Of a DNA stretch of 44,517 nucleotides, positions 1-7,708 are shown piece after piece (within the stretch, counting starts at the first letter, position 1; each line of letters begins with the position of its first letter). The position numbers and the translations under genes are program-made. This stretch comes from Oscillospiraceae bacterium (GTDB lineage Bacteria; Bacillota; Clostridia; Oscillospirales; Ruminococcaceae). Location: contig JALFVE010000035.1 in NCBI GenBank assembly GCA_022787085.1, positions 1-44,517 of the forward strand, given 5' to 3'. A model generated the notes under the pieces. It had not been told where the DNA came from and searched no databases. It worked only from the letters and a program-made list of their open reading frames with translations.

Positions 1-24
1 TTTTGAAAAAATTGAAAAAAGGGG

Positions 25-53
25 TTGACAAATCGGAAGAGATGGTGTATAAT
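25..53 (+). promoter_or_regulatory. Sigma-A promoter of the tRNA operon
   Basis: A perfect TTGACA (25-30) and TATAAT (48-53) are separated by 17 nt. Transcription would start near position 60, about 60 nt before the first tRNA, and run through five tRNA genes to the terminator at 645-670. No coding gene is credible in the first 119 bases. Confidence 0.88.
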
Positions 54-119
54 AATACATGTCGTCACGGAGTGATGCTCACAAAGCAAAGCAAAAGGGA
101 ACGGCGAAAGGAAATGGAT

Positions 120-195
120 GGGAGCTTAGCTCAGCTGGGAGAGCATCTGCCTTACAAGCAGAGGGTCACAGGTTCGAGCCCTGTAGCTCCCACCA
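120..195 (+). tRNA. tRNA-Val (anticodon TAC)
   Basis: The acceptor arms GGGAGCT and AGCTCCC pair over seven bases. The anticodon loop CTTACAA (151-157) gives anticodon TAC, the T arm carries GGTTCGAGCC, and the 3' CCA is encoded (193-195). It is the first gene of a five-tRNA operon and lies 4 nt before tRNA-Asp. Confidence 0.97.
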
Positions 196-199
196 AATT

Positions 200-276
200 G
201 GTCTGGTAGTTCAGTTGGTTAGAACGCTGCCCTGTCACGGCAGAGGTCGTGGGTTCGAATCCCATCCAGATCGCCA
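200..276 (+). tRNA. tRNA-Asp (anticodon GTC)
   Basis: The acceptor arms GGTCTGG and CCAGATC pair fully. The anticodon stem CTGCC/GGCAG encloses a loop with anticodon GTC, the discriminator base is G and CCA is encoded. Only 2 nt separate it from the following tRNA-Phe, so the transcript must be cut by RNase P and 3' nucleases. Confidence 0.97.
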
Positions 277-278
277 AC

Positions 279-354
279 GCCTCTGTAGCTCAGTCGGTAG
301 AGCAGGGGACTGAAAATCCCCGTGTCATTGGTTCGATTCCGATCGGAGGCACCA
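279..354 (+). tRNA. tRNA-Phe (anticodon GAA)
   Basis: The acceptor arms GCCTCTG and CGGAGGC pair with one G.T wobble. The anticodon stem GGGGA/TCCCC closes a loop with anticodon GAA, and CCA is encoded at 352-354. It is the third gene of the operon. Confidence 0.97.
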
Positions 355-406
355 AAGAATATGTTGCGGTATCTGCAATAGCGGGTGCGGAAAGCTGCAT
401 ATTCTT
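355..406 (+). repeat. Inverted repeat in the Phe-Gly tRNA spacer
   Basis: AAGAATATG (355-363) is the exact reverse complement of CATATTCTT (398-406), so the spacer RNA can fold into a 9-bp stem with a 34-nt loop starting right after the CCA of tRNA-Phe. It may mark a processing site; a T-rich tail follows, so weak termination is also possible. Confidence 0.55.
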
Positions 407-411
407 TTCTT

Positions 412-487
412 GCGGATTTAGCTCATCTGGTAGAGCGCCACCTTGCCAAGGTGGAGGTAGCGAGTTCGAGCCTCGTAATCCGCTCCA
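412..487 (+). tRNA. tRNA-Gly (anticodon GCC)
   Basis: The acceptor arms GCGGATT and AATCCGC pair fully. The anticodon stem CCACC/GGTGG encloses TTGCCAA with anticodon GCC, the discriminator base is T, and CCA is encoded at 485-487. Confidence 0.97.
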
Positions 488-488
488 T

Positions 489-557
489 TTTTTCTCTGCA
501 TTGTTTGTTATTTCTGCAAAAGCATTAATATTTGCCTCTCCTTTCTGCAGAGAAAAA
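489..557 (+). repeat. 12-bp perfect inverted repeat in the Gly-Cys tRNA spacer
   Basis: TTTTTCTCTGCA (489-500) is exactly complementary to TGCAGAGAAAAA (546-557). The arms span almost the whole spacer between tRNA-Gly and tRNA-Cys, so the transcript would display a long stem with a 45-nt loop between the two tRNAs. No ORF lies here. Confidence 0.6.
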
Positions 558-564
558 GATCAAA

Positions 565-638
565 GGCGCTATAGCCAAGTGGTAAGGCAAAGGACTGCAA
601 CTCCTTGACCCCCGGTCCGAATCCGGGTGGCGCCTCCA
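565..638 (+). tRNA. tRNA-Cys (anticodon GCA)
   Basis: The acceptor arms GGCGCTA and TGGCGCC pair with one wobble. The anticodon stem AGGA(C)/TCCT holds anticodon GCA, the T arm is CCCGGTCCGAATCCGGG, and CCA is encoded at 636-638. At 74 nt it has the short D loop usual for bacterial tRNA-Cys. It is the last gene of the operon. Confidence 0.95.
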
Positions 639-644
639 GATAAA

Positions 645-670
645 GCTCCGAGATTGCTCGGGGCTTTTTT
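645..670 (+). terminator. Intrinsic terminator of the tRNA operon
   Basis: GCTCCGAG (645-652) pairs with CTCGGGGC (657-664) around a 4-nt loop and is followed directly by six T residues. It lies 7 nt after tRNA-Cys. Confidence 0.92.
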
Positions 671-702
671 ATTTATCCAAATGCTGTTCGGCTCAACAAA
701 TA

Positions 703-736
703 TGCAAAAAGGCGCATATCCCGAGGATATGCGCCT
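703..736 (-). terminator. Intrinsic terminator of the yabP-yabR operon
   Basis: On the minus strand a 12-bp stem (AGGCGCATATCC at 710-721 with GGATATGCGCCT at 725-736) with a 3-nt loop is followed by a T run, about 20 nt after the yabR stop codon. Confidence 0.9.
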
Positions 737-754
737 AAAATATTAATAATATAA

Positions 755-1216
755 TCAGCTGCCTCTTCTTCTTGAGGTGTTTCTGCGCTTATTGTCCATA
801 TTCTTTCGGATATCCCCGATCCTCTCGTCAGAGCTTGCCTTGAAGCGGCTGAGCATATCCTCAAAAGCAGATTCGGGAGTCTGAGGCTCCTTGGGAACAT
901 TCTTGTCCTGTCTGGGCTTGCCCTGACCGCCTGCGGGTCTGCCGCCTTCTCGGGGACCCCTGAAATCCTTTTTGGGAGGGGCGGGAAGAGCCTTTTTGAT
1001 GGAAAGAGATATCTTGCCCTCCTCGGAAACGGAAAGCACCTTGACCTTAACCTGCTGGCCCTCTGTAAGATGGTCCTTAATCTCGTTAACAAATGTGTTG
1101 GCAACCTCGGAAATGTGTACCATTCCCGTTACCCCCGGCTCGATCTCAACGAAAGCTCCGAATTTTGTAATGCCTGTTACCTTGCCCTCATAAATTTTTC
1201 CTACATCTGGCTGCAT
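755..1216 (-). CDS. yabR: S1 RNA-binding domain protein, YabR family
   Basis: The 153-residue protein has one S1 domain at about residues 5-75, with the family pattern GKVTGITKFGAFVEI, GMVHISEV and GKISLSIKKA. A Gly/Pro/Arg-rich linker follows, then a basic, probably disordered tail. YabR-type proteins bind RNA or ribosomes; the exact role is unsettled. The gene sits directly after divIC, the order seen in Bacillus subtilis (yabP-yabQ-divIC-yabR), which supports the name. The start at 1216 is ATG with AAGGAAGGG about 13 nt upstream. It is the last gene before the terminator at 703-736. Confidence 0.88.
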   Translation of the reverse strand: MQPDVGKIYEGKVTGITKFGAFVEIEPGVTGMVHISEVANTFVNEIKDHLTEGQQVKVKVLSVSEEGKISLSIKKALPAPPKKDFRGPREGGRPAGGQGKPRQDKNVPKEPQTPESAFEDMLSRFKASSDERIGDIRKNMDNKRRNTSRRRGS

Positions 1217-1258
1217 AAATAGAATATTACCCTTCCTTAATTATTATGAATGAAAAAA

Positions 1259-1618
1259 TCAGCTTCTGGTGGTGTCATAGAAACGGCGCTCATCGGGATA
1301 GGCATAGCCCAGCTTTTCGATTGCAATGCGCTCCATATAAGTACGCTCATCCTCCTCGCTGAGGATGCTTTCATACTCGGCATTTTCAGCCTCAAGCTGC
1401 TCTGCGATCAGCTTCAGCTCCTCAAGCTCAGCCTCTTTCTCGTTATATTCCAGCATATCGCTGAAAACAGAAATACCGCAGGCAGTGATAAGAAGCGCCA
1501 GCACCACAACGCCCGCCTTGCCGAAAACACCGCTGTCACGACGATATTTCTTATTGTACGCCTTTTTGAGCGCAGCCTTGGCTGCTCTGCGTTTTTTGGG
1601 GTCGCTCTTTGCATACAT
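1259..1618 (-). CDS. divIC: Septum formation initiator DivIC/FtsB family
   Basis: The 119-residue protein has a short basic cytoplasmic N-terminus, one membrane segment (about residues 33-53, VFGKAGVVVLALLITACGI) and an extracytoplasmic acidic coiled coil (about 55-95, EAELEELKLIAEQLEAENA). A short conserved C-terminus includes IEKLGYAYPDE. This is the DivIC/FtsB bitopic divisome layout; the partner would be FtsL/DivIB in the septal complex. The ATG at 1618 is preferred over the GTG at 1627 because AAAGGA lies about 11 nt before the ATG but only 2 nt before the GTG. It follows the yabQ-yabP sporulation genes. Confidence 0.88.
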   Translation of the reverse strand: MYAKSDPKKRRAAKAALKKAYNKKYRRDSGVFGKAGVVVLALLITACGISVFSDMLEYNEKEAELEELKLIAEQLEAENAEYESILSEEDERTYMERIAIEKLGYAYPDERRFYDTTRS

Positions 1619-1716
1619 AAAAAACACCGTCCTTTCAAAAGCCGAAGCAATATCATCCTATCTGTCTTATTATACACTATGGCAGGGATGATTTTCAAGT
1701 CTTTTTTCTAATTTTT

Positions 1717-2190
1717 TCATTTGGGGAACAATTTTTTGGCGTTTGTCACAAATTTGTAACCTTTTTTTGTGCTGATTTTTTTAAATAGCCCTGCAAGCGG
1801 CTTGCCCAGCCTTCTGAGGATGCCTCCGAGCACTCTGTAGATACCCCCGAAAACCGTTCTGATAATGCCGATGACCACCGTACCCGCCGTAAGCAGATAA
1901 ATGGTCATCCCGAGAAATGCCCCCAGAAGATAATATCCCCTCACCAGCCCATCCCCGCAGAGTATGGAGAAAAGAAATATCCCCAGCCCGCAGAGCAGAA
2001 GAAAAATTATATCGCAGACCGCTGTGGGAACTACCCTCCCAAGCGGCGGAAATATTGCCCTCAGCGCCCTGAAAACATCATACAAAACGCCCATACCGCC
2101 GCCCAGCAGCACCGACAGCAGAAATAGCTCCGCCTGACGGCATACGGGCATAAAGGTCTCAGGCTCGATCTCAGCAAGCAGCTCTGTCAT
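1717..2190 (-). CDS. yabQ: Spore cortex biosynthesis protein YabQ
   Basis: The 157-residue membrane protein has hydrophobic segments at about residues 22-42, 55-80 and 85-115 and a basic C-terminal tail, with the YabQ signature GGGMGVLYDVFRALR near residue 32. In Bacillus, YabQ is in the mother-cell membrane and is needed for spore cortex formation. The ATG at 2190 is chosen because GAAAGGA lies 8 nt upstream; a longer reading frame starting at 2265 would overlap yabP by more than 50 nt. It lies 22 nt after yabP, consistent with co-transcription. Confidence 0.88.
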   Translation of the reverse strand: MTELLAEIEPETFMPVCRQAELFLLSVLLGGGMGVLYDVFRALRAIFPPLGRVVPTAVCDIIFLLLCGLGIFLFSILCGDGLVRGYYLLGAFLGMTIYLLTAGTVVIGIIRTVFGGIYRVLGGILRRLGKPLAGLFKKISTKKGYKFVTNAKKLFPK

Positions 2191-2212
2191 AATGACCATC
2201 CTTTCATGCAGG

Positions 2213-2497
2213 CTATTTGAATAATCTTCCCACGAAGCCCAGAGGGGACTTGACCTGACTGTCACCGTATATTATGCCGTCTATCTCGCCCTCCACCGCC
2301 ATGTCCCCGCTTTCCACCGAAAGAAGGGTCACATGAAGGTCACGTCCCTTGATGATAAGCTCGCCCATGCAGGTGTAAAGCAGCACCTGATTTTCGGTGA
2401 ATTTATCCGTATCGGTCACACCCGTAATAACCGCTCTGCTGCGGTTTTCAAGCCTGACCGAATGCTCCTTTTGGGGCTTGTTCTTCTGCGAATCCAT
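2213..2497 (-). CDS. yabP: Sporulation protein YabP
   Basis: The 94-residue protein matches the YabP/YqfC family: an N-terminal HSVRLENRSRAVITGV segment, a central VLLYTCMGELIIKG strand region and the C-terminal SPLGFVGRLFK. Members are mother-cell sporulation proteins of beta-rich fold, required with YabQ for normal spore coat and cortex. The ATG at 2497 has AGAGG 8 nt upstream; a GTG at 2506 overlaps that site and is less likely. It heads the yabP-yabQ-divIC-yabR operon. Confidence 0.9.
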   Translation of the reverse strand: MDSQKNKPQKEHSVRLENRSRAVITGVTDTDKFTENQVLLYTCMGELIIKGRDLHVTLLSVESGDMAVEGEIDGIIYGDSQVKSPLGFVGRLFK

Positions 2498-2528
2498 AGA
2501 GAACACCTCTTTATATATTATTCATATA

Positions 2529-2556
2529 TTTATATGCCCGACAAATGGAGCATATG
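2529..2556 (-). promoter_or_regulatory. Sigma-E-like promoter of yabP
   Basis: On the minus strand CATATG (2556-2551) lies 14 nt before CATATAAA (2536-2529), close to the Bacillus sigma-E pattern (-35 around ATA, -10 CATANNNT, spacing 13-15). It would start transcription about 25 nt before the yabP start codon. No convincing 17-nt-spaced sigma-A pair was seen here. This fits the mother-cell role of YabP and YabQ but rests on two short motifs. Confidence 0.45.
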
Positions 2557-2642
2557 CGTCAAAAAATTAACACAATTTTCCTTGCTATAACAATTATGAC
2601 TATTCTTATTCATAATTTCTTATGGATTTTCCGAGAGGAATA

Positions 2643-2651
2643 TGGTATAAT
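2643..2651 (+). promoter_or_regulatory. Extended -10 promoter before the FakA-like gene
   Basis: TGGTATAAT (TG at 2643-2644, TATAAT at 2646-2651) is an extended -10 element; no good -35 hexamer lies 17 nt upstream. It sits 80 nt before the start at 2731 and is the only promoter candidate for the plus-strand operon that begins there. Confidence 0.5.
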
Positions 2652-2730
2652 TTAATTTAATTGAGCAATTTTATTCAAGCATGAATATGAATTATTTATT
2701 ATACAAAATCAAAATTGGGAGATGATTTCG

Positions 2731-4380
2731 TTGATCAGCGGAAAAATGCTTAAAGACTCGCTTATTTCAGCAGCATTGACCCTGTCTGATTTGAAAAAGC
2801 AGGTCGATGAGCTGAACGTATATCCCGTTCCCGACGGGGACACAGGCACAAATATGTCCCTCACTTTTTCTAATGCAATGAACGCCCTTGCTTCAGTTTC
2901 AGACGATGCAGAGGTTTCCGAGGTGGCATCCGCAGCCGCATCTGCCATGCTCAGAGGAGCAAGAGGCAACTCGGGCGTTATCACCTCTCTGCTGTTCCGA
3001 GGCTTCTCAAAGGGGCTTGCGGGCAAAAAGGAGGCAGACTGCGACGATATTGCAAACGCCCTTGAAATAGGCGTTGAAGCAGCATATAAATCCGTAATGA
3101 AGCCTGCGGAGGGCACTATCCTCACGGTAGCGAGGGTGTCAGCCGAGAAGGCAAGAGAAAGCTCTTTTTCCACAAATGACCCTGTTACCCTCTGGAGCGA
3201 TGTTTGCATCGCCGCAGAGGATGCCCTTGCAAAGACCCCGGAGCAGCTCCCCATCCTGAAAAAAGCGGGAGTCGTGGACGCAGGCGGAAAGGGTCTTGTA
3301 ATAATATTCAATGAAATGCTCAGAGCCTTCAAGGGCGAGCCGAGAACCATCTCCGCAGAGCCCAAGGTGGTATCCGACGGCAAATATTCCTTCACCGTTG
3401 AAGATGACGAAACCATGGAGATTACCTTCGGCTACTGCACCGAATTTATCGTAAATGTCACCGACACAGGCAAAAAGCCCGCCGAGCTGAGGTCATATCT
3501 GGAATCCATCGGTGACTGCGTTGTGGTGGTCGATGATGATGATATCATTAAGGTCCACGTCCACACCGACCATCCCGGGCTTGCCTTTGAAAAGGGTCTT
3601 GAGTTCGGCTCTCTCTGCAACATGAAGGTTGACAATATGCGCCTGCAAAGGGAGAAGAAGGCTGCATCGAAGCCCTCAAACGAAAAGCCCGTCCCTGCGG
3701 CACCCGAGAAGAAATTCGGATTTGTTGCGGTGGCTAACGGCAGCGGCATCGAGGCAATGTTCACAGATCTCGGCGCTGACGCAATTGTCAGAGGCGGTCA
3801 GACCATGAACCCCTCCGCAGATGATATCCTGAGAGCGGTTTATTCCGTTCCCGCAGAAATTGTGTTCATTCTGCCCAATAACAAGAATATTATTATGGCA
3901 GCGGAGCAGGCAATGAAGCTTTCCGAAAAGACCATCTGCGTTTTAAGAACCACCTCCGTTCCACAGGGAATGTCCGCAATGATGAATTTCGATCCCGATT
4001 CCGATCTTGATACCAACCGCATGAATATGACTCTCGCCGCCGAAAAGGTTCAGTCGGGACTTGTGACCTTTGCCGCAAGAGACAGCAGCTTCAGCGGACA
4101 TGAGATAAAAACGGGTGATATTCTCGCTCTGGAAAACGGCAGACTGTCCTTTATCGACAGGGACGTTACCCGTGCGGCATATAAGCTCACACGCAAGCTC
4201 ATGAAGAATCTCAAGGGCAATGCAGGCTTTGTCACAGTGATGTACGGCTCGGACGTGCCCTCGGACAAGTCTGAGGAGCTTGAAAATATTATGCGTTCAA
4301 AGCTCAGCTCTGTTGATGTCAACTTTGTCAGAGGCGGTCAGCCCGTTTATTACTATATCATATCCGTCGAGCCGAATTAA
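2731..4380 (+). CDS. fakA: DAK-domain protein, FakA/YloV-like fatty acid kinase catalytic subunit
   Basis: The 549-residue protein has an N-terminal Dak2 domain with the Mg-ATP binding motif DGDTGTN (residues 35-41) and a SxxRGARGNSG stretch near residue 80. A middle domain carries EFIVNVTD and VHVHTDHPG, and a C-terminal DegV-like region has repeated RGGQ motifs. FakA phosphorylates FakB-bound exogenous fatty acids for phospholipid synthesis; no fakB lies in this window. The TTG start at 2731 is preferred because GGGAG (2717-2721) lies 9 nt before it but touches an ATG at 2722. It is followed after 9 nt by a P-loop ATPase gene. Confidence 0.85.
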   Translation: MISGKMLKDSLISAALTLSDLKKQVDELNVYPVPDGDTGTNMSLTFSNAMNALASVSDDAEVSEVASAAASAMLRGARGNSGVITSLLFRGFSKGLAGKKEADCDDIANALEIGVEAAYKSVMKPAEGTILTVARVSAEKARESSFSTNDPVTLWSDVCIAAEDALAKTPEQLPILKKAGVVDAGGKGLVIIFNEMLRAFKGEPRTISAEPKVVSDGKYSFTVEDDETMEITFGYCTEFIVNVTDTGKKPAELRSYLESIGDCVVVVDDDDIIKVHVHTDHPGLAFEKGLEFGSLCNMKVDNMRLQREKKAASKPSNEKPVPAAPEKKFGFVAVANGSGIEAMFTDLGADAIVRGGQTMNPSADDILRAVYSVPAEIVFILPNNKNIIMAAEQAMKLSEKTICVLRTTSVPQGMSAMMNFDPDSDLDTNRMNMTLAAEKVQSGLVTFAARDSSFSGHEIKTGDILALENGRLSFIDRDVTRAAYKLTRKLMKNLKGNAGFVTVMYGSDVPSDKSEELENIMRSKLSSVDVNFVRGGQPVYYYIISVEPN

Positions 4381-4389
4381 AGGAGCTAT

Positions 4390-5049
4390 ATGAAGAAAAT
4401 CACAGTTATTGCAGGTCACTACGGCAGCGGAAAATCAACCTTTGCCGCAAATTATGCTATTCAGCAGGCTGCAATGGGAGAAAATGTCACTGTCGTTGAT
4501 ATGGATACCGTTAATCCCTATTACCGCACTGCCGATTTAGAGGATATATTCACCGAAAACGGCGTTAAGCTCGCCGCCCCCAGATATGCGGGAACAAACC
4601 TTGACGTTCCCATTCTGGACTTTGATATTCCCGCTCTTTTCTCCGAGGGAAGAAACCTTGTGATAGACCTGGGGGGGGACGATGCAGGTGCATTTCCCCT
4701 CGGTAAATTCAGGGAATTTATCAAGGCACACAGCGATGATGCGGAGATCTTATATGTGGTGAATTTCTGCCGCTTTCTTACTCATGAACCGAATGAAGCG
4801 GCTGAGATACTTCGTGAAATTGAAGCAGCCTGCGGACTTGCTGCCACAGGCATTGTTAATAATTCAAACTTAGGCTTTGAGACCGACAGCGAAATAATCG
4901 AAAACGGCAGACATAAGGCGGAGAAAATATCCGTGCTTACAGGTCTCCCTGTATTCTGTCACACTCTGCCCCTGATTCCCTCCTGTGAGGAAATTGACAG
5001 AGCGGGATTTTTTCCGCTGACAGTATATATCAAAAACGTGTGGAATTAA
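4390..5049 (+). CDS. P-loop ATPase of the CobQ/MinD/ParA type, function unknown
   Basis: The 219-residue protein opens with a Walker A loop GHYGSGKST (residues 9-17) and has a deviant Walker-type DMDTVNPYYRT segment near residue 37 and a second DLGGDDAGAF motif near residue 95. This is the SIMIBI nucleotide-binding class that includes MinD, CobQ and Fe-S scaffold ATPases. It lies 9 nt after the FakA-like gene and 41 nt before a four-subunit 2-oxoacid oxidoreductase, so it may assist that enzyme, for example in cofactor loading; that link is inference from position only. No cysteine pair resembling an ApbC/Nbp35 scaffold site was seen. Confidence 0.72.
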   Translation: MKKITVIAGHYGSGKSTFAANYAIQQAAMGENVTVVDMDTVNPYYRTADLEDIFTENGVKLAAPRYAGTNLDVPILDFDIPALFSEGRNLVIDLGGDDAGAFPLGKFREFIKAHSDDAEILYVVNFCRFLTHEPNEAAEILREIEAACGLAATGIVNNSNLGFETDSEIIENGRHKAEKISVLTGLPVFCHTLPLIPSCEEIDRAGFFPLTVYIKNVWN

Positions 5050-5090
5050 AAAAAATTCCGCATATCCTACATAGAAAGGTGGCTTGCAAA

Positions 5091-5297
5091 ATGGCTAAGA
5101 TGACTGTTCTTAACGACAGATGCAAGGGCTGCGGGCTCTGCGTTTCCGCTTGTCCCAAGAAGATCATCACTATCCGCAAGGATATCCGCACACCCAAGGG
5201 CTACTGTCCTGCCGAGTGCTCGGACCAAAGCAAATGCACAGGCTGCGCTGTATGCTATACAATGTGCCCCGACTGCGCTATTATTGTTGAAAGATAA
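5091..5297 (+). CDS. 2-oxoacid:ferredoxin oxidoreductase delta subunit (2[4Fe-4S] ferredoxin)
   Basis: The 68-residue protein has two CxxCxxCxxxCP clusters, CKGCGLCVSACP near the N-terminus and CTGCAVCYTMCP near the C-terminus, enough for two [4Fe-4S] centres. It relays electrons from the thiamine diphosphate subunit to ferredoxin. The ATG at 5091 is chosen because GAAAGGTGG lies 8 nt upstream. It is the first of four subunit genes, delta-alpha-beta-gamma, as in VOR/KOR clusters. Confidence 0.88.
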   Translation: MAKMTVLNDRCKGCGLCVSACPKKIITIRKDIRTPKGYCPAECSDQSKCTGCAVCYTMCPDCAIIVER

Positions 5298-5319
5298 TTT
5301 CTGAAAGGAATGACTATCA

Positions 5320-6387
5320 ATGGCTAACGAAAGAATGCTAATGAAGGGCAATGAAGCCCTTGCCGAAGCGGCTGTTCGGGCAGGCTGCAAATGCTACTTC
5401 GGTTATCCAATCACCCCCCAGACGGAAATTGCCGCTTATATGTCCAAGCGTATGCCCAAGTGCGGCGGCGTGTTTCTGCAGGCAGAAAGCGAAATTGCTG
5501 CAATAAATATGGTTTACGGTGCAGCCGCAACAGGCGTGAGAGCTATGACATCCTCCTCCTCTCCCGGAATATCCCTTAAATCCGAGGGGATCTCCTATGC
5601 CGCAGGCTGCGACCTTCCCTGCGTTGTGGTTAACGTTCAGAGAGGCGGTCCCGGTCTCGGCGGAATCCAGCCCGCTCAGTCGGATTATTACCTTGCCACA
5701 AAAGCAGGCGGACATGGTGATTTCTCCGTTCTCGTTTATGCACCCAGCTCCGTACAGGAAATGGCAGATTATGTTGTAAAGGCATTTGATATGGCGGATA
5801 AATACCGTATGCCCGCAATGATACTCTCCGACGGACTTTTGGGACAGATGATGGAGCCTGTAGTGTTCCCCGAAATACAGGATAACGAGTCTCCCAAGGA
5901 ATGGGCTTGCACAGGTCACGGAAACAAGAGACGCCATAATATCATCAATTCTCTTTACTTAAAGCCCGAGGAGCTTGAGCAGTCCAATATCGAAAGATAC
6001 AAGAAATACGATATCGTCAAGGCGGAGCTTCCCGAAGCTGAGAACTATCTCACCGAGGACGCTGATATTATCGTGACCGCATACGGCGCCTCCGCAAGAA
6101 TCGCCCGCTCCGCAGTAAATGCCGCAAGAGCGGAGGGCATAAAGGCAGGTCTTATAAGACCTATCACCCTCTGGCCATTCCCCGAGAAGGCTTATGCCGA
6201 TACTGTTGAAACTGCAAAGGCATATCTTGTTGTGGAGCTTTCCATGGGACAGATGACAGATGATGTTAGGCTTGCTACAAGCTGCCGCAGACCTGTCCGT
6301 TTCTTCGGACGCACAGGCGGAGTAATACATACACCTGCCGAAATTCTTGCTCAGATCAAGCAGATCGCAAAGGAGGAGCTGAAATAA
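5320..6387 (+). CDS. vorB: 2-oxoacid:ferredoxin oxidoreductase alpha subunit, VorB-like
   Basis: The 355-residue protein has the pyrimidine-binding (POR_N) domain, with GYPITPQTEIA near residue 28 and the QAESEIAAINM segment with the catalytic Glu near residue 54. A C-terminal transketolase-like domain (about 245-355) has the GRTGGVIHTP motif near residue 330. The length fits VorB-type subunits, which oxidise branched-chain 2-oxoacids or 2-oxoglutarate to acyl-CoA with ferredoxin reduction. The exact substrate cannot be read from the sequence. Its stop codon overlaps the next start by 1 nt (TAATG at 6385-6389). Confidence 0.87.
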   Translation: MANERMLMKGNEALAEAAVRAGCKCYFGYPITPQTEIAAYMSKRMPKCGGVFLQAESEIAAINMVYGAAATGVRAMTSSSSPGISLKSEGISYAAGCDLPCVVVNVQRGGPGLGGIQPAQSDYYLATKAGGHGDFSVLVYAPSSVQEMADYVVKAFDMADKYRMPAMILSDGLLGQMMEPVVFPEIQDNESPKEWACTGHGNKRRHNIINSLYLKPEELEQSNIERYKKYDIVKAELPEAENYLTEDADIIVTAYGASARIARSAVNAARAEGIKAGLIRPITLWPFPEKAYADTVETAKAYLVVELSMGQMTDDVRLATSCRRPVRFFGRTGGVIHTPAEILAQIKQIAKEELK

Positions 6388-7133
6388 TGGCTATATATCA
6401 GAAGCCTCACGCACTTGAGGATATCAGTATGCACTTCTGCCCCGGCTGCACACACGGAATCGTGCACCGTCTTGTCTGCGAGGTTATAGACGAAATGGGC
6501 ATAGAGGGTGATACCATCGGAATCTGCCCCGTAGGCTGCTCGGTTGTATCCTACGATTATTTTGCCTGTGATATGATCGAGGCGGCACACGGACGTGCCC
6601 CTGCCGTTGCAACAGGCGTTAAGCGTTCAAGACCCGACAAATTCGTATTTACATATCAGGGCGACGGAGACCTTGCCGCCATCGGAACCTGCGAAACAGT
6701 CCATGCAGCGACCAGAGGCGAAAATATCACCATCATCTTTATTAATAATACCATTTACGGCATGACAGGCGGACAGATGGCTCCCACCACTCTCCCAGGT
6801 CAGGTTACACAGACAACTCCCTTCGGACGTGATCCCAAGGTGGCAGGATATCCCGTAATGGTATGCGAAATGCTCTCCCAGCTCACAGGAACTGCCTATG
6901 CGGAAAGAGTTTCGGTAGATTCCCCCGCACATATCAATGCGGCTAAAAAGGCTATCCGCAAGGGCTTTGAGGTTCAGAAGAACAAGCAGGGCTTTTCCAT
7001 TATCGAGGTGCTGTCTACCTGTCCCACCAACTGGGGTATGACCCCCGAGGAATCTATGGAGAGGGTCAGAACAGAAATGATCCCTTACTATCCTCTGGGC
7101 GTTTACAAGGACATCACCGCAGAAAACAAGTAA
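6387..7133 (+). CDS. 2-oxoacid:ferredoxin oxidoreductase beta subunit (thiamine diphosphate binding)
   Basis: The 248-residue protein shows CPGC (residues 18-21), further cysteines at 47 and 51 that resemble the Fe-S ligands of the family, and the thiamine diphosphate motif GDGD (92-95) to NN (120-121). It carries out decarboxylation and CoA transfer together with the alpha subunit. Its start overlaps the alpha stop, pointing to translational coupling and a fixed subunit ratio. Confidence 0.9.
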   Translation: MAIYQKPHALEDISMHFCPGCTHGIVHRLVCEVIDEMGIEGDTIGICPVGCSVVSYDYFACDMIEAAHGRAPAVATGVKRSRPDKFVFTYQGDGDLAAIGTCETVHAATRGENITIIFINNTIYGMTGGQMAPTTLPGQVTQTTPFGRDPKVAGYPVMVCEMLSQLTGTAYAERVSVDSPAHINAAKKAIRKGFEVQKNKQGFSIIEVLSTCPTNWGMTPEESMERVRTEMIPYYPLGVYKDITAENK

Positions 7134-7151
7134 TGGAAAGGAGAATATCAG

Positions 7152-7688
7152 ATGACCAGTGAAATTCAGCTTGCGGGCTTCGGCGGACAGGGTATTCTTT
7201 TTGCGGGCAAGGTGCTTGCATACTGCGGTATGCTTGCGGACAGAGAGGTATCATGGCTTCCCTGCTACGGACCCGAAATGAGAGGCGGTACCTGTAACTG
7301 CTCGGTTTGCCTTTCCGACGACCCCATCGGCTCACCTGTGGTAAATGAGCCCGACCTGCTTATTGCCATGAACGAGCCTTCCTACACAAAGTTTATAACC
7401 GCAGTTAAGGCAGGAGGCTATGCCTTTGTAGACAGCACTCTTGTGGATTCCGCAGATGTTCGCAGCGATATCCATGAATTCAGAGTACCCGCCACCAGGC
7501 TTGCAGACGAAAACGATCTTAAAGGCGGTGCAAACATAATCCTTATCGGCAAGCTCATAAAGGAAACGGGCGTTATTTCTATGGACGACATTGAAGCCGC
7601 CATCAGAAAGATCGTCCCCGCTAAAAAGGCACAGCTTATTGAGAATAATCTGAGAGCCATCAGGCTTGGCTTTGATTATGCCGAATAA
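7152..7688 (+). CDS. 2-oxoacid:ferredoxin oxidoreductase gamma subunit
   Basis: The 178-residue protein begins with the gamma-subunit signature [17 protein letters not shown] and has [19 protein letters not shown] near residue 35 and FVDSTLV near residue 93, typical of the POR gamma domain. It completes the four-subunit enzyme. AAAGGAG stands 8 nt before the start. A strong hairpin follows at 7709, so this is probably the last gene of the operon that began at 2731. Confidence 0.9.
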   Translation: MTSEIQLAGFGGQGILFAGKVLAYCGMLADREVSWLPCYGPEMRGGTCNCSVCLSDDPIGSPVVNEPDLLIAMNEPSYTKFITAVKAGGYAFVDSTLVDSADVRSDIHEFRVPATRLADENDLKGGANIILIGKLIKETGVISMDDIEAAIRKIVPAKKAQLIENNLRAIRLGFDYAE

Positions 7689-7708
7689 CAAGGTATTTCC
7701 AAAATAAA

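Noticed and set aside
3-608. Short open frames over the tRNA operon
   Set aside because: They are made of tRNA sequence read through; the tRNA folds explain the region fully.
2709-3416. 235-codon minus-strand frame opposite the FakA-like gene
   Set aside because: Ser/Ala/Phe-rich mirror of the coding frame, with no start site or known motif.
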